Position numbers and translations under genes: made by a program
From: an uncultured Muribaculaceae bacterium
Lineage (GTDB): Bacteria > Bacteroidota > Bacteroidia > Bacteroidales > Muribaculaceae
Length of the DNA: 64,000 nt
Direction: 5' to 3'
Assembly (NCBI GenBank): GCA_944320595.1
Contig: CALUIB010000003.1
Coordinates: 86,569-150,568 of the forward strand
Notes under the pieces: model-generated
Database searches by the model: none
The model's input: the letters and a program-made list of their open reading frames with translations, nothing else
Told to the model about the DNA's origin: nothing
In this document: positions 1 through 9,119 of the stretch, piece after piece
Layout: each line of letters opens with the position of its first letter
How positions within the stretch are numbered: the stretch's first letter is position 1

Positions 1-656
1 GTGTCTAACCGCGTTGCGAGCGGCAGACGGTAGTTCCTGCCCGACAAAATCTGCGGCGCATCCCTGTAGAATGTGGTCGAGGCCCAGTTGCCGGTACGGT
101 CGTTAATCCAAAATGCACTATTGGCCGCATGCCCAGCAAGCAATATTGCCTGCTGCGGGTCGGCAGCTATGGAATGTACGTATCCCATGCCGCTGTTGTG
201 TACACGCAGCTCGTCGGTGATAGTCGATACTTTATATGCCGCAGGCGAATATGCAATATCGGTGAAATTACCCATTGCCGACGGATCGGCAAGTATATAC
301 TGGGCTTTACCGGCCTTGCGGTCGTAAACGTATGAGCATGGTATGCCATTCACGCTCGGCGACGCGCCGCTCATCAGCAGTGCCGTACCCGAGGCTATGT
401 CAAGGCCGGGTACGTCGAATTCCACATTCTCAAGAAAAGCCCCGTCGCGCATCAGCCGTTTGAAACCATCTTCACCAAATCGCGATTGCAGCAGGTCGAT
501 ATAGTCGCTGCGCAACTGATCGACAACAATGCCTATGACCAAGCGCGGACGCTCGCCGCCATCTTGCGACAGCGCGGTCAATGCCACCATCGAGGCGACC
601 AACGACGTGAGTATGCGCAGATTTACTTGCTTATGTTTAAATGTGAGGTTTTGCAT
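1..656 (-). CDS. Alkaline phosphatase superfamily protein (PafA-like), N-terminal part
   Basis: The reading frame begins at an ATG at 656 and runs off the left window edge after about 218 codons, so the C-terminus is not visible. The N-terminus has a hydrophobic signal-like stretch ending near ALSQ. It is followed by RPRLVIGIVVDQLRSDY, the first metal-binding strand typical of the PafA / nucleotide pyrophosphatase branch of the alkaline phosphatase superfamily, with its Asp ligand. The segment SGTALLMSGASPSVNGIP then matches the region around the Thr nucleophile. The family hydrolyses phosphomonoesters or phosphodiesters in the periplasm. The gene starts 34 bases inside the 3' end of the upstream DUF4105 gene, which suggests cotranscription and translational coupling. 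Substrate cannot be told from this fragment; the superfamily assignment is fairly safe. Confidence 0.8.
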   Translation of the reverse strand, partial: MQNLTFKHKQVNLRILTSLVASMVALTALSQDGGERPRLVIGIVVDQLRSDYIDLLQSRFGEDGFKRLMRDGAFLENVEFDVPGLDIASGTALLMSGASPSVNGIPCSYVYDRKAGKAQYILADPSAMGNFTDIAYSPAAYKVSTITDELRVHNSGMGYVHSIAADPQQAILLAGHAANSAFWINDRTGNWASTTFYRDAPQILSGRNYRLPLATRLD

Positions 657-1855
657 TGTTCTCTATAAACCAATATGTAGCTTGCCGAACGTGCCATCAG
701 GCTCAGCATTAACGGAAATGCTGCCGCATTAGCCGTCTGCGGCAACAGCGGCCAACAGGCAAGCAGCACAAAAACGACCGCAAAGTTAGCAAAATGGTAG
801 AAATATAATACTTTTTTTGCTTTTTTTATCCAAATAGCCACCGCCGGCAACAATGCAAACGGATTTAACCAAAAACCATTGTAGTTGGGCGAGGTGGCCT
901 CGTGCGTGGAAACAAATATCAAAAAGAACACAAGTAACCCAGCCACGCCTGCCATACCAAAAAGCAAACTGTCTGCCCATCGGCTCACCTTGCGCCTCTG
1001 CACATCAAGCCACGACAATATTAGCACCACAACAAGCACCGACATGGCCACTGCCATGGGCGACTGCCATGCCGGAGTGGGGGGCAATATGTCGCCCATG
1101 TCGCTACCGTCGTTGAGTACGTGGGTCGCCGACACAAGTGGCTCAAGCCTGCCGTCGCGCTCAACCTGCGCCTCGGCAAATGCCTGCATGAGTACCATCG
1201 GCACAAACATCTGCTCACGATAGCTGAGCGTGTAATCAATGCCCGAGCCTAGCACCAAGTCTATGCCGAACTGCTGCCATGCATAATTGGCATTGTAGCG
1301 GCGCATCTCTTGGCGGAAGGTGAGCGTGTCGTGCATGGCACTATAGTGCAGACGGTCGCCAAGCACATTCTCTATTATGTCGCGCGGGCGCGTGGCGCAA
1401 TTGTCATACACATAATTGTACCTGTAAGTGGCATTCTCAGGCCTGGCATTCTCCACAAGTGCCAACAGCACCTGCATCGCCTGCCCTGCCGTAAGGTTCA
1501 ACTTCTGCTCCACCACCTTGCGCGACCGATAGCCAATGAGCATATATGCCCCATCATAACCGGCCACCTTGTAGTCGGTCTCGCCTTTCACGAAACGGTA
1601 CATGAAATTAGGAGTGTCGAAGTCAAAAATACCGTAATTATACACCATGTCGATACTGCCATAGCGCACCCTGAGCATGGTGTGCCCGTAAAGTTCATAT
1701 ATGTCGGGCCCAGGATAGCAAGTCACCAAGCTCACCACCACGCTGTCGTGTGCCGCAGCCGCACTATCACGAGGGGCAGCCCACGCCGTCGAAGCAGCCA
1801 GCACTAATGCGCCCGCCATCAAAAATATTTTACAAATATTATATATATGTGCCAT
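623..1855 (-). CDS. DUF4105 (Lnb N-terminal periplasmic-like) membrane protein
   Basis: This 410-residue protein starts with a signal peptide (cleavage near TAWA, residue 26). A DUF4105 domain follows, recognisable by VSLVTCYPGPDIYELYGHT, YNYGIFDFDTPNFMYRF and YNYVYDNCATRPRD. The conserved His and Cys in these blocks suggest a papain-like fold, as proposed for the family, but activity is not proven. The C-terminal third (from about residue 265) holds four to five hydrophobic segments, so the globular domain is presumably tethered to the inner membrane facing the periplasm. It is the first gene of a likely two-gene unit with the phosphatase, whose start it overlaps by 34 bases. DUF4105 proteins are very common in Bacteroidetes; the function is unknown. 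Confidence 0.8.
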   Translation of the reverse strand: MAHIYNICKIFLMAGALVLAASTAWAAPRDSAAAAHDSVVVSLVTCYPGPDIYELYGHTMLRVRYGSIDMVYNYGIFDFDTPNFMYRFVKGETDYKVAGYDGAYMLIGYRSRKVVEQKLNLTAGQAMQVLLALVENARPENATYRYNYVYDNCATRPRDIIENVLGDRLHYSAMHDTLTFRQEMRRYNANYAWQQFGIDLVLGSGIDYTLSYREQMFVPMVLMQAFAEAQVERDGRLEPLVSATHVLNDGSDMGDILPPTPAWQSPMAVAMSVLVVVLILSWLDVQRRKVSRWADSLLFGMAGVAGLLVFFLIFVSTHEATSPNYNGFWLNPFALLPAVAIWIKKAKKVLYFYHFANFAVVFVLLACWPLLPQTANAAAFPLMLSLMARSASYILVYREQCKTSHLNISK

Positions 1856-1890
1856 AATTTGTCACACAAAAGTGCATACTTTTCCCACCA

Positions 1891-1920
1891 CAAAGCTACT
1901 CAGTTTTTCCGACATTCCAA
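1891..1920 (-). promoter_or_regulatory. Promoter of the DUF4105 gene
   Basis: On the minus strand a TAGCTTTG -7 element (1891-1898) lies 19 bases after TTG (1918-1920). This is the Bacteroidetes primary sigma factor layout. It sits about 36 bases upstream of the ATG at 1855. Confidence 0.6.
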
Positions 1921-1963
1921 GACAATAATATTATTTATGCTGCCAAAATCCTCCTCCAATTTA

Positions 1964-3205
1964 TCAGTCGCCGCGGTAGTGGGTCTGGAGGTACAGGCGA
2001 GCTACGAAGTCCCAGTTCTCGTGCAGCAGCGAACGACTACCACCGACCTCGAAGGGGAGGCGCACATCGGGCACTAGATTGTTTTCAAAGAGGTACTTTA
2101 CCAAGTCGATCGGAGCTGCCCCACGCTCGGTTACTATGCGATGCCCTTCGCGACGCGCTGTTTCGGGATCATACATCGGGTTAGCAGGGTGGCAGATGTA
2201 TTGTGCCACGTCGTGCGCAATAAGCAGCCCACGGCGTGGGTTACCAAGCATCACGAAATTACCGTACTTTTTCATACTAGGGAGGTGGCCGTTTTCGGCC
2301 TTGCCCCACCCCATTTGCTCGCTGACGAACCGTTCAAGGGCATCATAGCCATCGACAAAAGCAATACGGCTACCCCCTGTGGCCTCGACAAGCTGCCTGT
2401 AGAAACGGTGTTCCTTGCCTTCTTCCACTGCAGTGTCCTCATCTCCACTTGGATGCTTGCCATTGACTATCAGTTCCATCCACTCCCCTACCGAAAGCGA
2501 CAGCGGGCCAATGGTGTTTTCCACCATCAGGCGGCGATTCACCTCATGCATACGCTCGTTCCGCTCGCCGCCTTCAGGTGTATTCTTGATGATTTCAAGC
2601 ATCTCCTGCCCCCCGTTGTACAAAGTTTCCAACGACGACGGGCGCATCAAGTAACACTCCCAGAAAAGCCAGTGCGACAAGTCGTATGTCTTTTCACGGT
2701 CTTGCTCGTCGCTGAAATCCACGTCAACGGCCATATTGTACTCCACTGGTGTCGGGGCATCTTCATACACGGCATCGAGTAAGCCATGGAACAGCCGTGC
2801 AAGCCGTTCCATATCGGGGTCGTGCGGCGACAGGCGGCCATGCCCGTATCGTTCGCTTTCGCCGTCAATCACATACCATATTATGAACTGCACGTCAATC
2901 AAGTTCAATTCGCTATCGATATAGTCATCGGGGCGGTCGAAGAAAGGCACCGGGCGGCCATACCACTCGTCGCAAACCTCCGAAAACGACCGCCATATCC
3001 CAGCATCGGCTATGATGTCTTGGAAATAGCCCGTGACGGCAAGCACCACGTCGCGGCGCACCGTCTCGCCCACGTTCATCAGCACACGGGCGCGGTCCCA
3101 CATCTTGGCCAAGCGGCGTGCAAGCAGAATATAATATTGGTCACTCGCACCTGTACCCGAAAAATTGGGTTGGCTTATCATAAAATCCTCGGCAGTAATT
3201 TCCAT
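1964..3205 (-). CDS. DUF3843 family protein
   Basis: The 413-residue product matches the DUF3843 family of Bacteroidetes over most of its length. Recognisable blocks are DQYYILLARRLAKMW, VTGYFQDIIADAGIWRSF, YGRPVPFFDRPDDYID and NLIDVQFIIWYVI in the first 125 residues. No signal peptide or membrane segment is seen, so it is probably cytoplasmic. No catalytic motif is evident and the family function is unknown. It stands alone between the DUF4105 gene and the divergent T9SS protein gene. The start MEITAEDFMI has no clear ribosome binding site; a TATATTG element lies only a few bases upstream (3211-3217), which would give a very short leader. Confidence 0.75.
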   Translation of the reverse strand: MEITAEDFMISQPNFSGTGASDQYYILLARRLAKMWDRARVLMNVGETVRRDVVLAVTGYFQDIIADAGIWRSFSEVCDEWYGRPVPFFDRPDDYIDSELNLIDVQFIIWYVIDGESERYGHGRLSPHDPDMERLARLFHGLLDAVYEDAPTPVEYNMAVDVDFSDEQDREKTYDLSHWLFWECYLMRPSSLETLYNGGQEMLEIIKNTPEGGERNERMHEVNRRLMVENTIGPLSLSVGEWMELIVNGKHPSGDEDTAVEEGKEHRFYRQLVEATGGSRIAFVDGYDALERFVSEQMGWGKAENGHLPSMKKYGNFVMLGNPRRGLLIAHDVAQYICHPANPMYDPETARREGHRIVTERGAAPIDLVKYLFENNLVPDVRLPFEVGGSRSLLHENWDFVARLYLQTHYRGD

Positions 3206-3325
3206 CTTTGCAATATATAGTTATAATTAATATGACGCACAACAATCGTGCCACCCTTGCACGTCACTATGACACTGCGTCAATAATTTTCCCAGCCGAG
3301 CAATGAATATTCGATATTTTTTACA

Positions 3326-3334
3326 TAAATTTGC
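3326..3334 (+). promoter_or_regulatory. -7 element for the T9SS-type protein gene
   Basis: TAAATTTGC fits TAnnTTTG and lies 35 bases upstream of the ATG at 3369. No convincing TTTG is found 19-20 bases further upstream, so this is a moderate call. Confidence 0.45.
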
Positions 3335-3368
3335 CCCAATATTAATCAACTTTTCATTTATTCGGACT

Positions 3369-5963
3369 ATGTATAAGAAATATTTGCTTTTCAGTGCGAT
3401 GCTGTCAAGCATAGTTGCCACTCCGCTTGCGGCACAAGACGTGGTTACATACGTGATGGTGCATAACACGAGTGACAATGCTCTGGTGAACCGCATCGAC
3501 TACACCTACGATCCACAGAACCGTGTGGTGGAAGAACTCACCCGAGTACCCAATTCCGAAGGAGATTTCGACAACTACTACCGGGAAAATTACGGATATG
3601 ACGACCAGGACCGCCGCAACGTGGTGGAAAAACTCCTGTGGGACGAAACGCAATGGTTTTGGTACCCTAACTCCACAATAGACGACCAGCGCACCGTAAC
3701 CGTTTTCAACGACGACAATCGCCCGGCCGAGATTTTCTATTACAGCCAATTCGACAGCAACACCGAAAAGTGGGGCGACGAATATGAGGCTCATGGCGTA
3801 TTTGAATACGATGGCAACACTGGTTCGGAAGTACGCACAACAAAAGAGACATATCCCGATGGCAGCCCCAAAGAAACTCAGGAAATATTTGAATACACCT
3901 ACGACAACCAGCAACGCATAGTGGAAAAAATTAAAAATTTCTACTTGAACAACGGTTTACAAGAAATAAAAGAACCGACCGACCGCTGGGTATATGAATA
4001 TGACGACCACGGCAATGCAACGCTGGAAGAACAATACACATATTCGGGCAGCAGCTGGGCACTGATGTACAGCTACAAATACACCTACGAATATGACGGC
4101 GAGGGCAAAATCACACGCAAGACGCAGAGCAACTACGTGGAAATAAGCGATGCCTACGAGCCTTACTCCGACTTCACATACGAATACTTCTATGGCACGA
4201 ACGACGCGCTGGAACTCGACTACGCCAACAACTTCGACGCAGCCGACGCTCTCGACGGTTTCACCACCGAAGACGGGAACAAGGACGGAAACACCTGGAC
4301 GCTCACCGGCGGCTCGCTGCAAGTAACGTCAGCACAGGCATCTGAGGCTCCCGAAATTCTGTACTTGCCTGCAATCCGTTTCTCGACCGACAACGAGGTG
4401 GAAATCACGTTCAATGCCCGCCTGGCCGAGGGCGACACGGCCAATGTGCAAATGATACTGTGCAGCAACGACAACGCCCACACGCCACTTGGCACCATCG
4501 GAGAAATCCACAAGGTAGTCTCCACCGAATACACACAGGTGCTTGGCCGAGTGGTTGCCGAAAAGAATTCGCCCTACGTGATAGGCATCTGCTTCGACAA
4601 CAACTGCACAGGCACAACCCTCGTCATCGACGACCTTGCCGTGAAGAATGGCCGCAGCACCGACACGCCTATGGCTCCATATTACCTGCGAGCCACTGCG
4701 GAGCGTACTGGCTTATTGCAAGTGAGCCTTACTTATGCGCCATACACGTTCACCATCGGCGGCGAATATATCGAGTCGGTTGACAAGACCGAACTTTACC
4801 GCGACGGCGTGGAAGATCCCATTTTCTCGACCGGAGAAGTAAGCACGTCGCTCGAACAGCGTTTTATCGATGAAACTATCCCCGAACGCGGCGAATACAC
4901 CTACCGCGTATATTGCTATAAAGACGGCCTGCGCAGCGATGCCACCACTGTATCTGTGAAAGTGGGCTACCCCGTGCCTCACCCAATCACAGGGTTTAAG
5001 GCCGTGGAAAACGAAGACCACACCGTAACCCTGTCGTGGGATGCACCGGCTGCCGAGGATGGAGATGTGAAATACTGGATTATCCGCAACAACGAGGTAG
5101 AAGTGGCCCGCGACTTCACCGGCACTTCGTTCACCGACCGCACCATCGATACCTCGGCCGGGCAGACTTACGTATTCTACCGTGTGCAGCCCTACAACGA
5201 AATCGGAGCCGGCAACAATTGCTACTCCGAGTCGCTTTTCGTGGGTGAACCAAGTGCTATACCGTTCCGTGAATCGTGGCCTGGCAAGACGGGCACTCAC
5301 CTGTGGCTCGAAGACATGATAAACGGCATAGACCAAGCCTGGGGCTACGCCTCGTCTTATAACGACATCGACCCACAAGACGGCGACGGCGGCATGGCCA
5401 TGTTCCTGTCAACCCAAATCGAGCCGGGATATGCGACTCGCCTGACGAGCGAAAAAATCGACCTTAGCTCCACCACAGCCCCCGAAGTAGCATTCTATAT
5501 GTATATATATCCGGGCGAAGTATCCAACGATGCCCTTGTGGTAGAAGCATCGACCGACAACGGGGAATTCCAAATCGTAAGCGCCCCCATCTCGGCCTCA
5601 ATGCCCGAGACGAGCGGCTGGCGGCAACACATAGTGCCGCTTGAAGGCTTTGCTGGTGAAAAGAACGTGCGCATCGCCTTCCGCGGAATATCCGATGCCA
5701 CCTACGACATCGCCATCGACAACGTGGTTGTCGGCGAACACGGTTGCGCAGGCATCAGCCAAGCCACCGTTACCAATGCCCGCGTGTATGCAGCCGCCGG
5801 TACCATAACGGTAGAATCCGATGCCGTGAGCGACATACGCATCTACTCGATAAGCGGCACCCCGATATATTCGGCCAACGCACAATCGGCACGTGTGCAA
5901 GCCGCTCCCGGCGCATACATCGTCACCGTCGATGGCAAGGCTACTAAAGTCTTGGTCAATTGA
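3369..5963 (+). CDS. Large secreted protein with fibronectin-like and jelly-roll domains and a T9SS-type C-terminal tail
   Basis: I start the gene at 3369 because MYKKYLLFSAMLSSIVATPLAAQ is a clean signal peptide; an in-frame ATG 66 bases upstream precedes the -7 element. The product is 864 residues. The first 280 residues contain recurring YxYDxxxR/N repeats (for example YEYDDHGNATLEEQYTY), reminiscent of RHS/YD repeats. These are followed by a carbohydrate-binding or choice-of-anchor-type beta region, one or two fibronectin type III modules (around HPITGFKAVENEDHTVTLSW), and a MAM/choice-of-anchor-J-like domain. The last 75 residues (VYAAAGTITVESDAVSDIRI ... PGAYIVTVDG) look like a type A sorting domain of the type IX secretion system. 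It is probably surface-exposed or released. The specific role is unknown. A terminator follows directly. Confidence 0.75.
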   Translation: MYKKYLLFSAMLSSIVATPLAAQDVVTYVMVHNTSDNALVNRIDYTYDPQNRVVEELTRVPNSEGDFDNYYRENYGYDDQDRRNVVEKLLWDETQWFWYPNSTIDDQRTVTVFNDDNRPAEIFYYSQFDSNTEKWGDEYEAHGVFEYDGNTGSEVRTTKETYPDGSPKETQEIFEYTYDNQQRIVEKIKNFYLNNGLQEIKEPTDRWVYEYDDHGNATLEEQYTYSGSSWALMYSYKYTYEYDGEGKITRKTQSNYVEISDAYEPYSDFTYEYFYGTNDALELDYANNFDAADALDGFTTEDGNKDGNTWTLTGGSLQVTSAQASEAPEILYLPAIRFSTDNEVEITFNARLAEGDTANVQMILCSNDNAHTPLGTIGEIHKVVSTEYTQVLGRVVAEKNSPYVIGICFDNNCTGTTLVIDDLAVKNGRSTDTPMAPYYLRATAERTGLLQVSLTYAPYTFTIGGEYIESVDKTELYRDGVEDPIFSTGEVSTSLEQRFIDETIPERGEYTYRVYCYKDGLRSDATTVSVKVGYPVPHPITGFKAVENEDHTVTLSWDAPAAEDGDVKYWIIRNNEVEVARDFTGTSFTDRTIDTSAGQTYVFYRVQPYNEIGAGNNCYSESLFVGEPSAIPFRESWPGKTGTHLWLEDMINGIDQAWGYASSYNDIDPQDGDGGMAMFLSTQIEPGYATRLTSEKIDLSSTTAPEVAFYMYIYPGEVSNDALVVEASTDNGEFQIVSAPISASMPETSGWRQHIVPLEGFAGEKNVRIAFRGISDATYDIAIDNVVVGEHGCAGISQATVTNARVYAAAGTITVESDAVSDIRIYSISGTPIYSANAQSARVQAAPGAYIVTVDGKATKVLVN

Positions 5964-5991
5964 CAATTAGCAATCGATAATTGACAATTAT

Positions 5992-6037
5992 AAAGCTCGG
6001 CCAGTGGGTGAAACCCCGTGGCCGGGCTTTACTTTTT
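5992..6037 (+). terminator. Rho-independent terminator after the T9SS-type gene
   Basis: The arms AAAGCTCGGCCA and TGGCCGGGCTTT (two mismatches or wobbles) enclose a loop and are followed by ACTTTTTATT. The stretch before it (5962-5990) carries two TTGACAATTA-type repeats related to those near cysN. Confidence 0.7.
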
Positions 6038-6131
6038 ATTACCCATGACGCAGGAGTGGCGCAATGCAAAATTTTACAGCACTGTTTCCCACTTGTTACA
6101 CGGCTGTTATATTTGAGCGGAATGTTTGCCG

Positions 6132-6140
6132 TAACTTTGC
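6132..6140 (+). promoter_or_regulatory. -7 element of the pst operon
   Basis: TAACTTTGC matches TAnnTTTG and lies 33 bases upstream of the pstS ATG. A TTTG occurs at 6112-6115, somewhat closer (16 bases) than the usual 19-20. Confidence 0.5.
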
Positions 6141-6173
6141 ACTGCGATATTTAGGTAATCAACAGATAGATAA

Positions 6174-6989
6174 ATGAATAGGACAACCATCTTGTTAGTT
6201 GCTTTATTATGCAGCCTGCATTGCGCCACCCATGCGCAGCGCATCAAGGGAAGCGACACAGTGCTACCACTCACCCAGACCCTGTCGGAAATCTACATGA
6301 ACCAGCACCCCGAGGCCACTATCACCGTCACAGGCGGCGGCAGCGGCGTGGGCATTTCGGCCCTGCTCGACGGCACCACCGACATTGCAATGGCATCGCG
6401 GCGTATCAAGTTCAGCGAGAAAATGAAACTAAAGCAGTCGCACCACGAGCCGTGCGAAGTGGTGGTGGCCTACGACGCGCTGGCCGTGATAGTCAACCCG
6501 CAAAACCCTGTGCAGAAACTCACGCGCGAGCAGCTCGAAGCCATATTCCGCGGCAAAATCACCAATTGGAAGGAAGTGGGCGGCGAAGATGCCAAGATAA
6601 TAGTGTATTCGCGCGAAACATCGTCGGGTACCTACGAGTTCTTCAAGGAAAGCGTGCTGCAAAACAAGAACTACATGAGCGGCGTACTTTCGATGCCCGC
6701 CACCGGAGCCATAATACAGTCGGTGAGCCAAACGCGCGGAGCGATAGGCTACGTGGGCCTGGCCTACCTCAACCCCATGATAAAGGCTCTGGCAGTGTCG
6801 TATGACGGCGGAAAGAATTATGTATATCCATCGGTAGAAAGTGCAGTGGCCAAGGAATACCCCGTGGTGCGTCCGCTATATTACTACTACGACAAGGCCA
6901 ACGAGGCTGCCGTGATGCCGTTTATCCAATACATCGAGTCGGCGCAGGGGCAAGCCGAAACGCTTAAATTAGGTTTCATTCCACGATAA
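6174..6989 (+). CDS. pstS: Phosphate ABC transporter substrate-binding protein PstS
   Basis: The 271-residue product has a signal peptide ending near THAQ and begins the mature protein with RIKGSDTVLPLTQTL. That block, and TGGGSGVGISALLDGTTDIAMASR, are phosphate-binding loops of the PBP-like PstS family. KITNWKEVGGEDAKI followed by YSRETSSGT is the conserved second-lobe signature, with the Ser-Gly-Thr loop that contacts phosphate. No lipobox Cys is seen, so it is probably soluble in the periplasm. It heads pstS-pstC-pstA-pstB with gaps of 11-22 bases, so it delivers phosphate to the PstCAB transporter. Regulation by phosphate starvation is expected from the family but no Pho box can be recognised here. 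Confidence 0.95.
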   Translation: MNRTTILLVALLCSLHCATHAQRIKGSDTVLPLTQTLSEIYMNQHPEATITVTGGGSGVGISALLDGTTDIAMASRRIKFSEKMKLKQSHHEPCEVVVAYDALAVIVNPQNPVQKLTREQLEAIFRGKITNWKEVGGEDAKIIVYSRETSSGTYEFFKESVLQNKNYMSGVLSMPATGAIIQSVSQTRGAIGYVGLAYLNPMIKALAVSYDGGKNYVYPSVESAVAKEYPVVRPLYYYYDKANEAAVMPFIQYIESAQGQAETLKLGFIPR

Positions 6990-7011
6990 CCCATTCACTA
7001 CATAACAAATT

Positions 7012-8205
7012 ATGAAAAAATGGATTGACATAATAGCCAAGCGGGTCTTCACCGTCAGTGGCTTTGTTACCAGCATCGTGATAGTGCTGATTATCGCATT
7101 CCTCTTTGCCGAGGCTATCGGGCTCTTCAGCCAGCCGATAGTGGAAGAAGGATATGTACTCGCGCTCAACAAGCAAAACCAAGTGAAAGACTTGAGCGCA
7201 CTTGAAATCAAGGAGATATTCGACGAGGAAATCACAAATTGGAACCAGGTGGGCGGCAGCGACACGCAGATTAGCGTGTTCCGCCTCGAAGACTTGGACA
7301 AAATCTACACCGAGGCCGAGCTTGGCGACGAATACCAGTTTGCGGGCGACAAGATAGTAGAGCAAGTGTCGTCCGACCCCGGCATGATAGCCTTCGTGCC
7401 CGAAAGCCTTGTGGAAGGGCGCACCGAGCTCAATTACATCGACGACAACACCATCCCCGTGGGCGACGTGCTGCTGGGCGCCGAATGGTTCCCCACGGCC
7501 ACGCCATCGCCCATCTTCGGCATTCTGCCGCTCATAAGCGGCACCATCTGGGTGAGCTTTTTCGCCATCCTTTTCGCCTTGCCGTTCGGGCTGGCGGTCT
7601 CCATCTTCCTTGCCGAGGTGGCCAATCCTCGCGTGAGCAAGATACTAAAGCCCATCATCGAGCTGCTCAACGGCATACCGTCGGTGGTTTACGGTTTCTT
7701 TGGACTGGCCGTGATAGTTCCACTGCTGCAGCGCACATTCAACCTGCCCGTGGGCGAATCGGGCCTCGCAGGCAGTATAGTGCTTGCCATAATGGCACTG
7801 CCTACCATCATCACCGTGGCCGAAGATGCAATGCGCAACTGCCCGCGCACCATGCGCGAGGCCAGCTTGGCACTGGGCGCGTCGAAGTGGCAAACGATAT
7901 ACAAGGTGGTAGTACCCTACTCCATCTCGGGCATCACATCGGGCGTAGTGCTTGGAATAGGCCGCGCCATCGGCGAGACGATGGCCGTGCTGATGGTCAC
8001 CGGCAACGCCGCCGTAATACCCACGAGCATACTCGAACCGCTCCGCACCATCCCGGCCACCATAGCCGCCGAACTTGGCGAAGCTCCTGCCGGTGGGGCG
8101 CACTACCAGTCGCTGTTCCTGCTCGGCGTGATACTGTTCTTCATCACATTGTTCATCAACTCGTGCGTCGAAGTGGTTTCGGCCCGCAACCGTCTTAAAC
8201 GATAA
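7012..8205 (+). CDS. pstC: Phosphate ABC transporter permease PstC with a PstS-like periplasmic insert
   Basis: The C-terminal part (from about residue 165) is a standard PstC permease. It has multiple membrane segments and an EAA-type loop around MREASLALGASKWQTIYKVV, then GIGRAIGETMAVLMV. Unusually, between the first membrane helix (residues 13-37) and the second there are about 110 extra residues. Part of this insert, LSALEIKEIFDEEITNWNQV followed by GG, aligns plainly with LTREQLEAIFRGKITNWKEV followed by GG in the neighbouring PstS. A second stretch, VSSDPGMIAFVPES, resembles PstS VSQTRGAIGYVGLA. The Ser-Gly-Thr phosphate loop of PstS is missing from the insert. The 397-residue length is large compared with the 300-320 residues of many PstC proteins. 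The permease call is certain; the role of the insert is open. Confidence 0.93.
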   Translation: MKKWIDIIAKRVFTVSGFVTSIVIVLIIAFLFAEAIGLFSQPIVEEGYVLALNKQNQVKDLSALEIKEIFDEEITNWNQVGGSDTQISVFRLEDLDKIYTEAELGDEYQFAGDKIVEQVSSDPGMIAFVPESLVEGRTELNYIDDNTIPVGDVLLGAEWFPTATPSPIFGILPLISGTIWVSFFAILFALPFGLAVSIFLAEVANPRVSKILKPIIELLNGIPSVVYGFFGLAVIVPLLQRTFNLPVGESGLAGSIVLAIMALPTIITVAEDAMRNCPRTMREASLALGASKWQTIYKVVVPYSISGITSGVVLGIGRAIGETMAVLMVTGNAAVIPTSILEPLRTIPATIAAELGEAPAGGAHYQSLFLLGVILFFITLFINSCVEVVSARNRLKR

Positions 8206-8216
8206 CTACGCAAATC

Positions 8217-9101
8217 ATGGCAATAGAAACTAACCAAGCATACAACCGCCGCAAGCGCGGCTTGCAGGCAGTGGCCTTCGGCACTTTCCGCCTGCTCAGC
8301 TACAGCATCGCCGTAATCCTGTTCATTATCCTCGGGTTCATCATCATCAAGGGGATAGGCGTAATCAATTGGGACTTTATCACCCAGCCTCCCACCGACG
8401 GCATGACCAAGGGGGGCATCTGGCCCGCCATCGTGGGTACATTCTGGCTCATGGTGGGCAGCGCGGTGTTTGCGTTCCCCGTGGGCGTGATGAGCGGCAT
8501 ATACATGAACGAGTATGCCCCGCAGGGCAAGGTAGTGGCCTTCATACGCACCATGACCAACAACCTTGCCGGTATCCCGTCGATAGTGTTCGGCCTTTTC
8601 GGTATGGCGTTCTTCGTGAATTACCTGGGATTCGGCGACAGCATCCTTGCCGGCTCGCTCACTCTGGGGCTGCTTGCGCTGCCCATAGTGATACGCACCA
8701 CCGAGGAGGCATTCAAGGACATCCCCAACAGTTACCGCGAAGGTAGCCTTGCGCTGGGGGCAACCAAGGCGCAGACTATATGGCACGTGCTGCTACCCAT
8801 GGCAATGCCGCGCGTCATCACCGGCCTGATACTCTCGCTGGGGCGCGTGTCGGGCGAGACGGCTCCTATCCTGTTCACCTGCGCGGCCTACTTCCTGCCT
8901 CGCCTCCCCGAAAGCATATTCGACCAGTGCATGGCTCTGCCCTACCACCTGTATGTGGTGGCCACCAGCGGCACCGACATCGAGGCACAGCTGCCCATAG
9001 CATACGGCACGGCATTCGTACTCATCATGATAGTGCTGATAATGAACCTGCTGGCCAACGGCATACGCAAGCATTTTGAAAACAAATTGAAATCGAAATA
9101 A
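8217..9101 (+). CDS. pstA: Phosphate ABC transporter permease PstA
   Basis: The 294-residue membrane protein is the second permease of the phosphate importer. It has about six hydrophobic segments, the conserved block NLAGIPSIVFGLFGMAFFV, and the EAA loop EGSLALGATKAQTIWHVLLP. The sequence SLGRVSGETAPILFT near the C-terminal half is typical of PstA. It starts 11 bases after pstC and 18 bases before pstB, so it is cotranscribed. It forms the membrane channel together with PstC and binds the PstB ATPase on the cytoplasmic side. The length is normal and, unlike PstC, no extra periplasmic domain is present. Confidence 0.95.
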   Translation: MAIETNQAYNRRKRGLQAVAFGTFRLLSYSIAVILFIILGFIIIKGIGVINWDFITQPPTDGMTKGGIWPAIVGTFWLMVGSAVFAFPVGVMSGIYMNEYAPQGKVVAFIRTMTNNLAGIPSIVFGLFGMAFFVNYLGFGDSILAGSLTLGLLALPIVIRTTEEAFKDIPNSYREGSLALGATKAQTIWHVLLPMAMPRVITGLILSLGRVSGETAPILFTCAAYFLPRLPESIFDQCMALPYHLYVVATSGTDIEAQLPIAYGTAFVLIMIVLIMNLLANGIRKHFENKLKSK

Positions 9102-9119
9102 AACAACTGACACACATAT

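Noticed and set aside
1310..1807. 165-codon plus-strand frame opposite the DUF4105 gene
   Set aside because: It lies wholly within the coding region of the opposite strand and shows no recognisable protein features.
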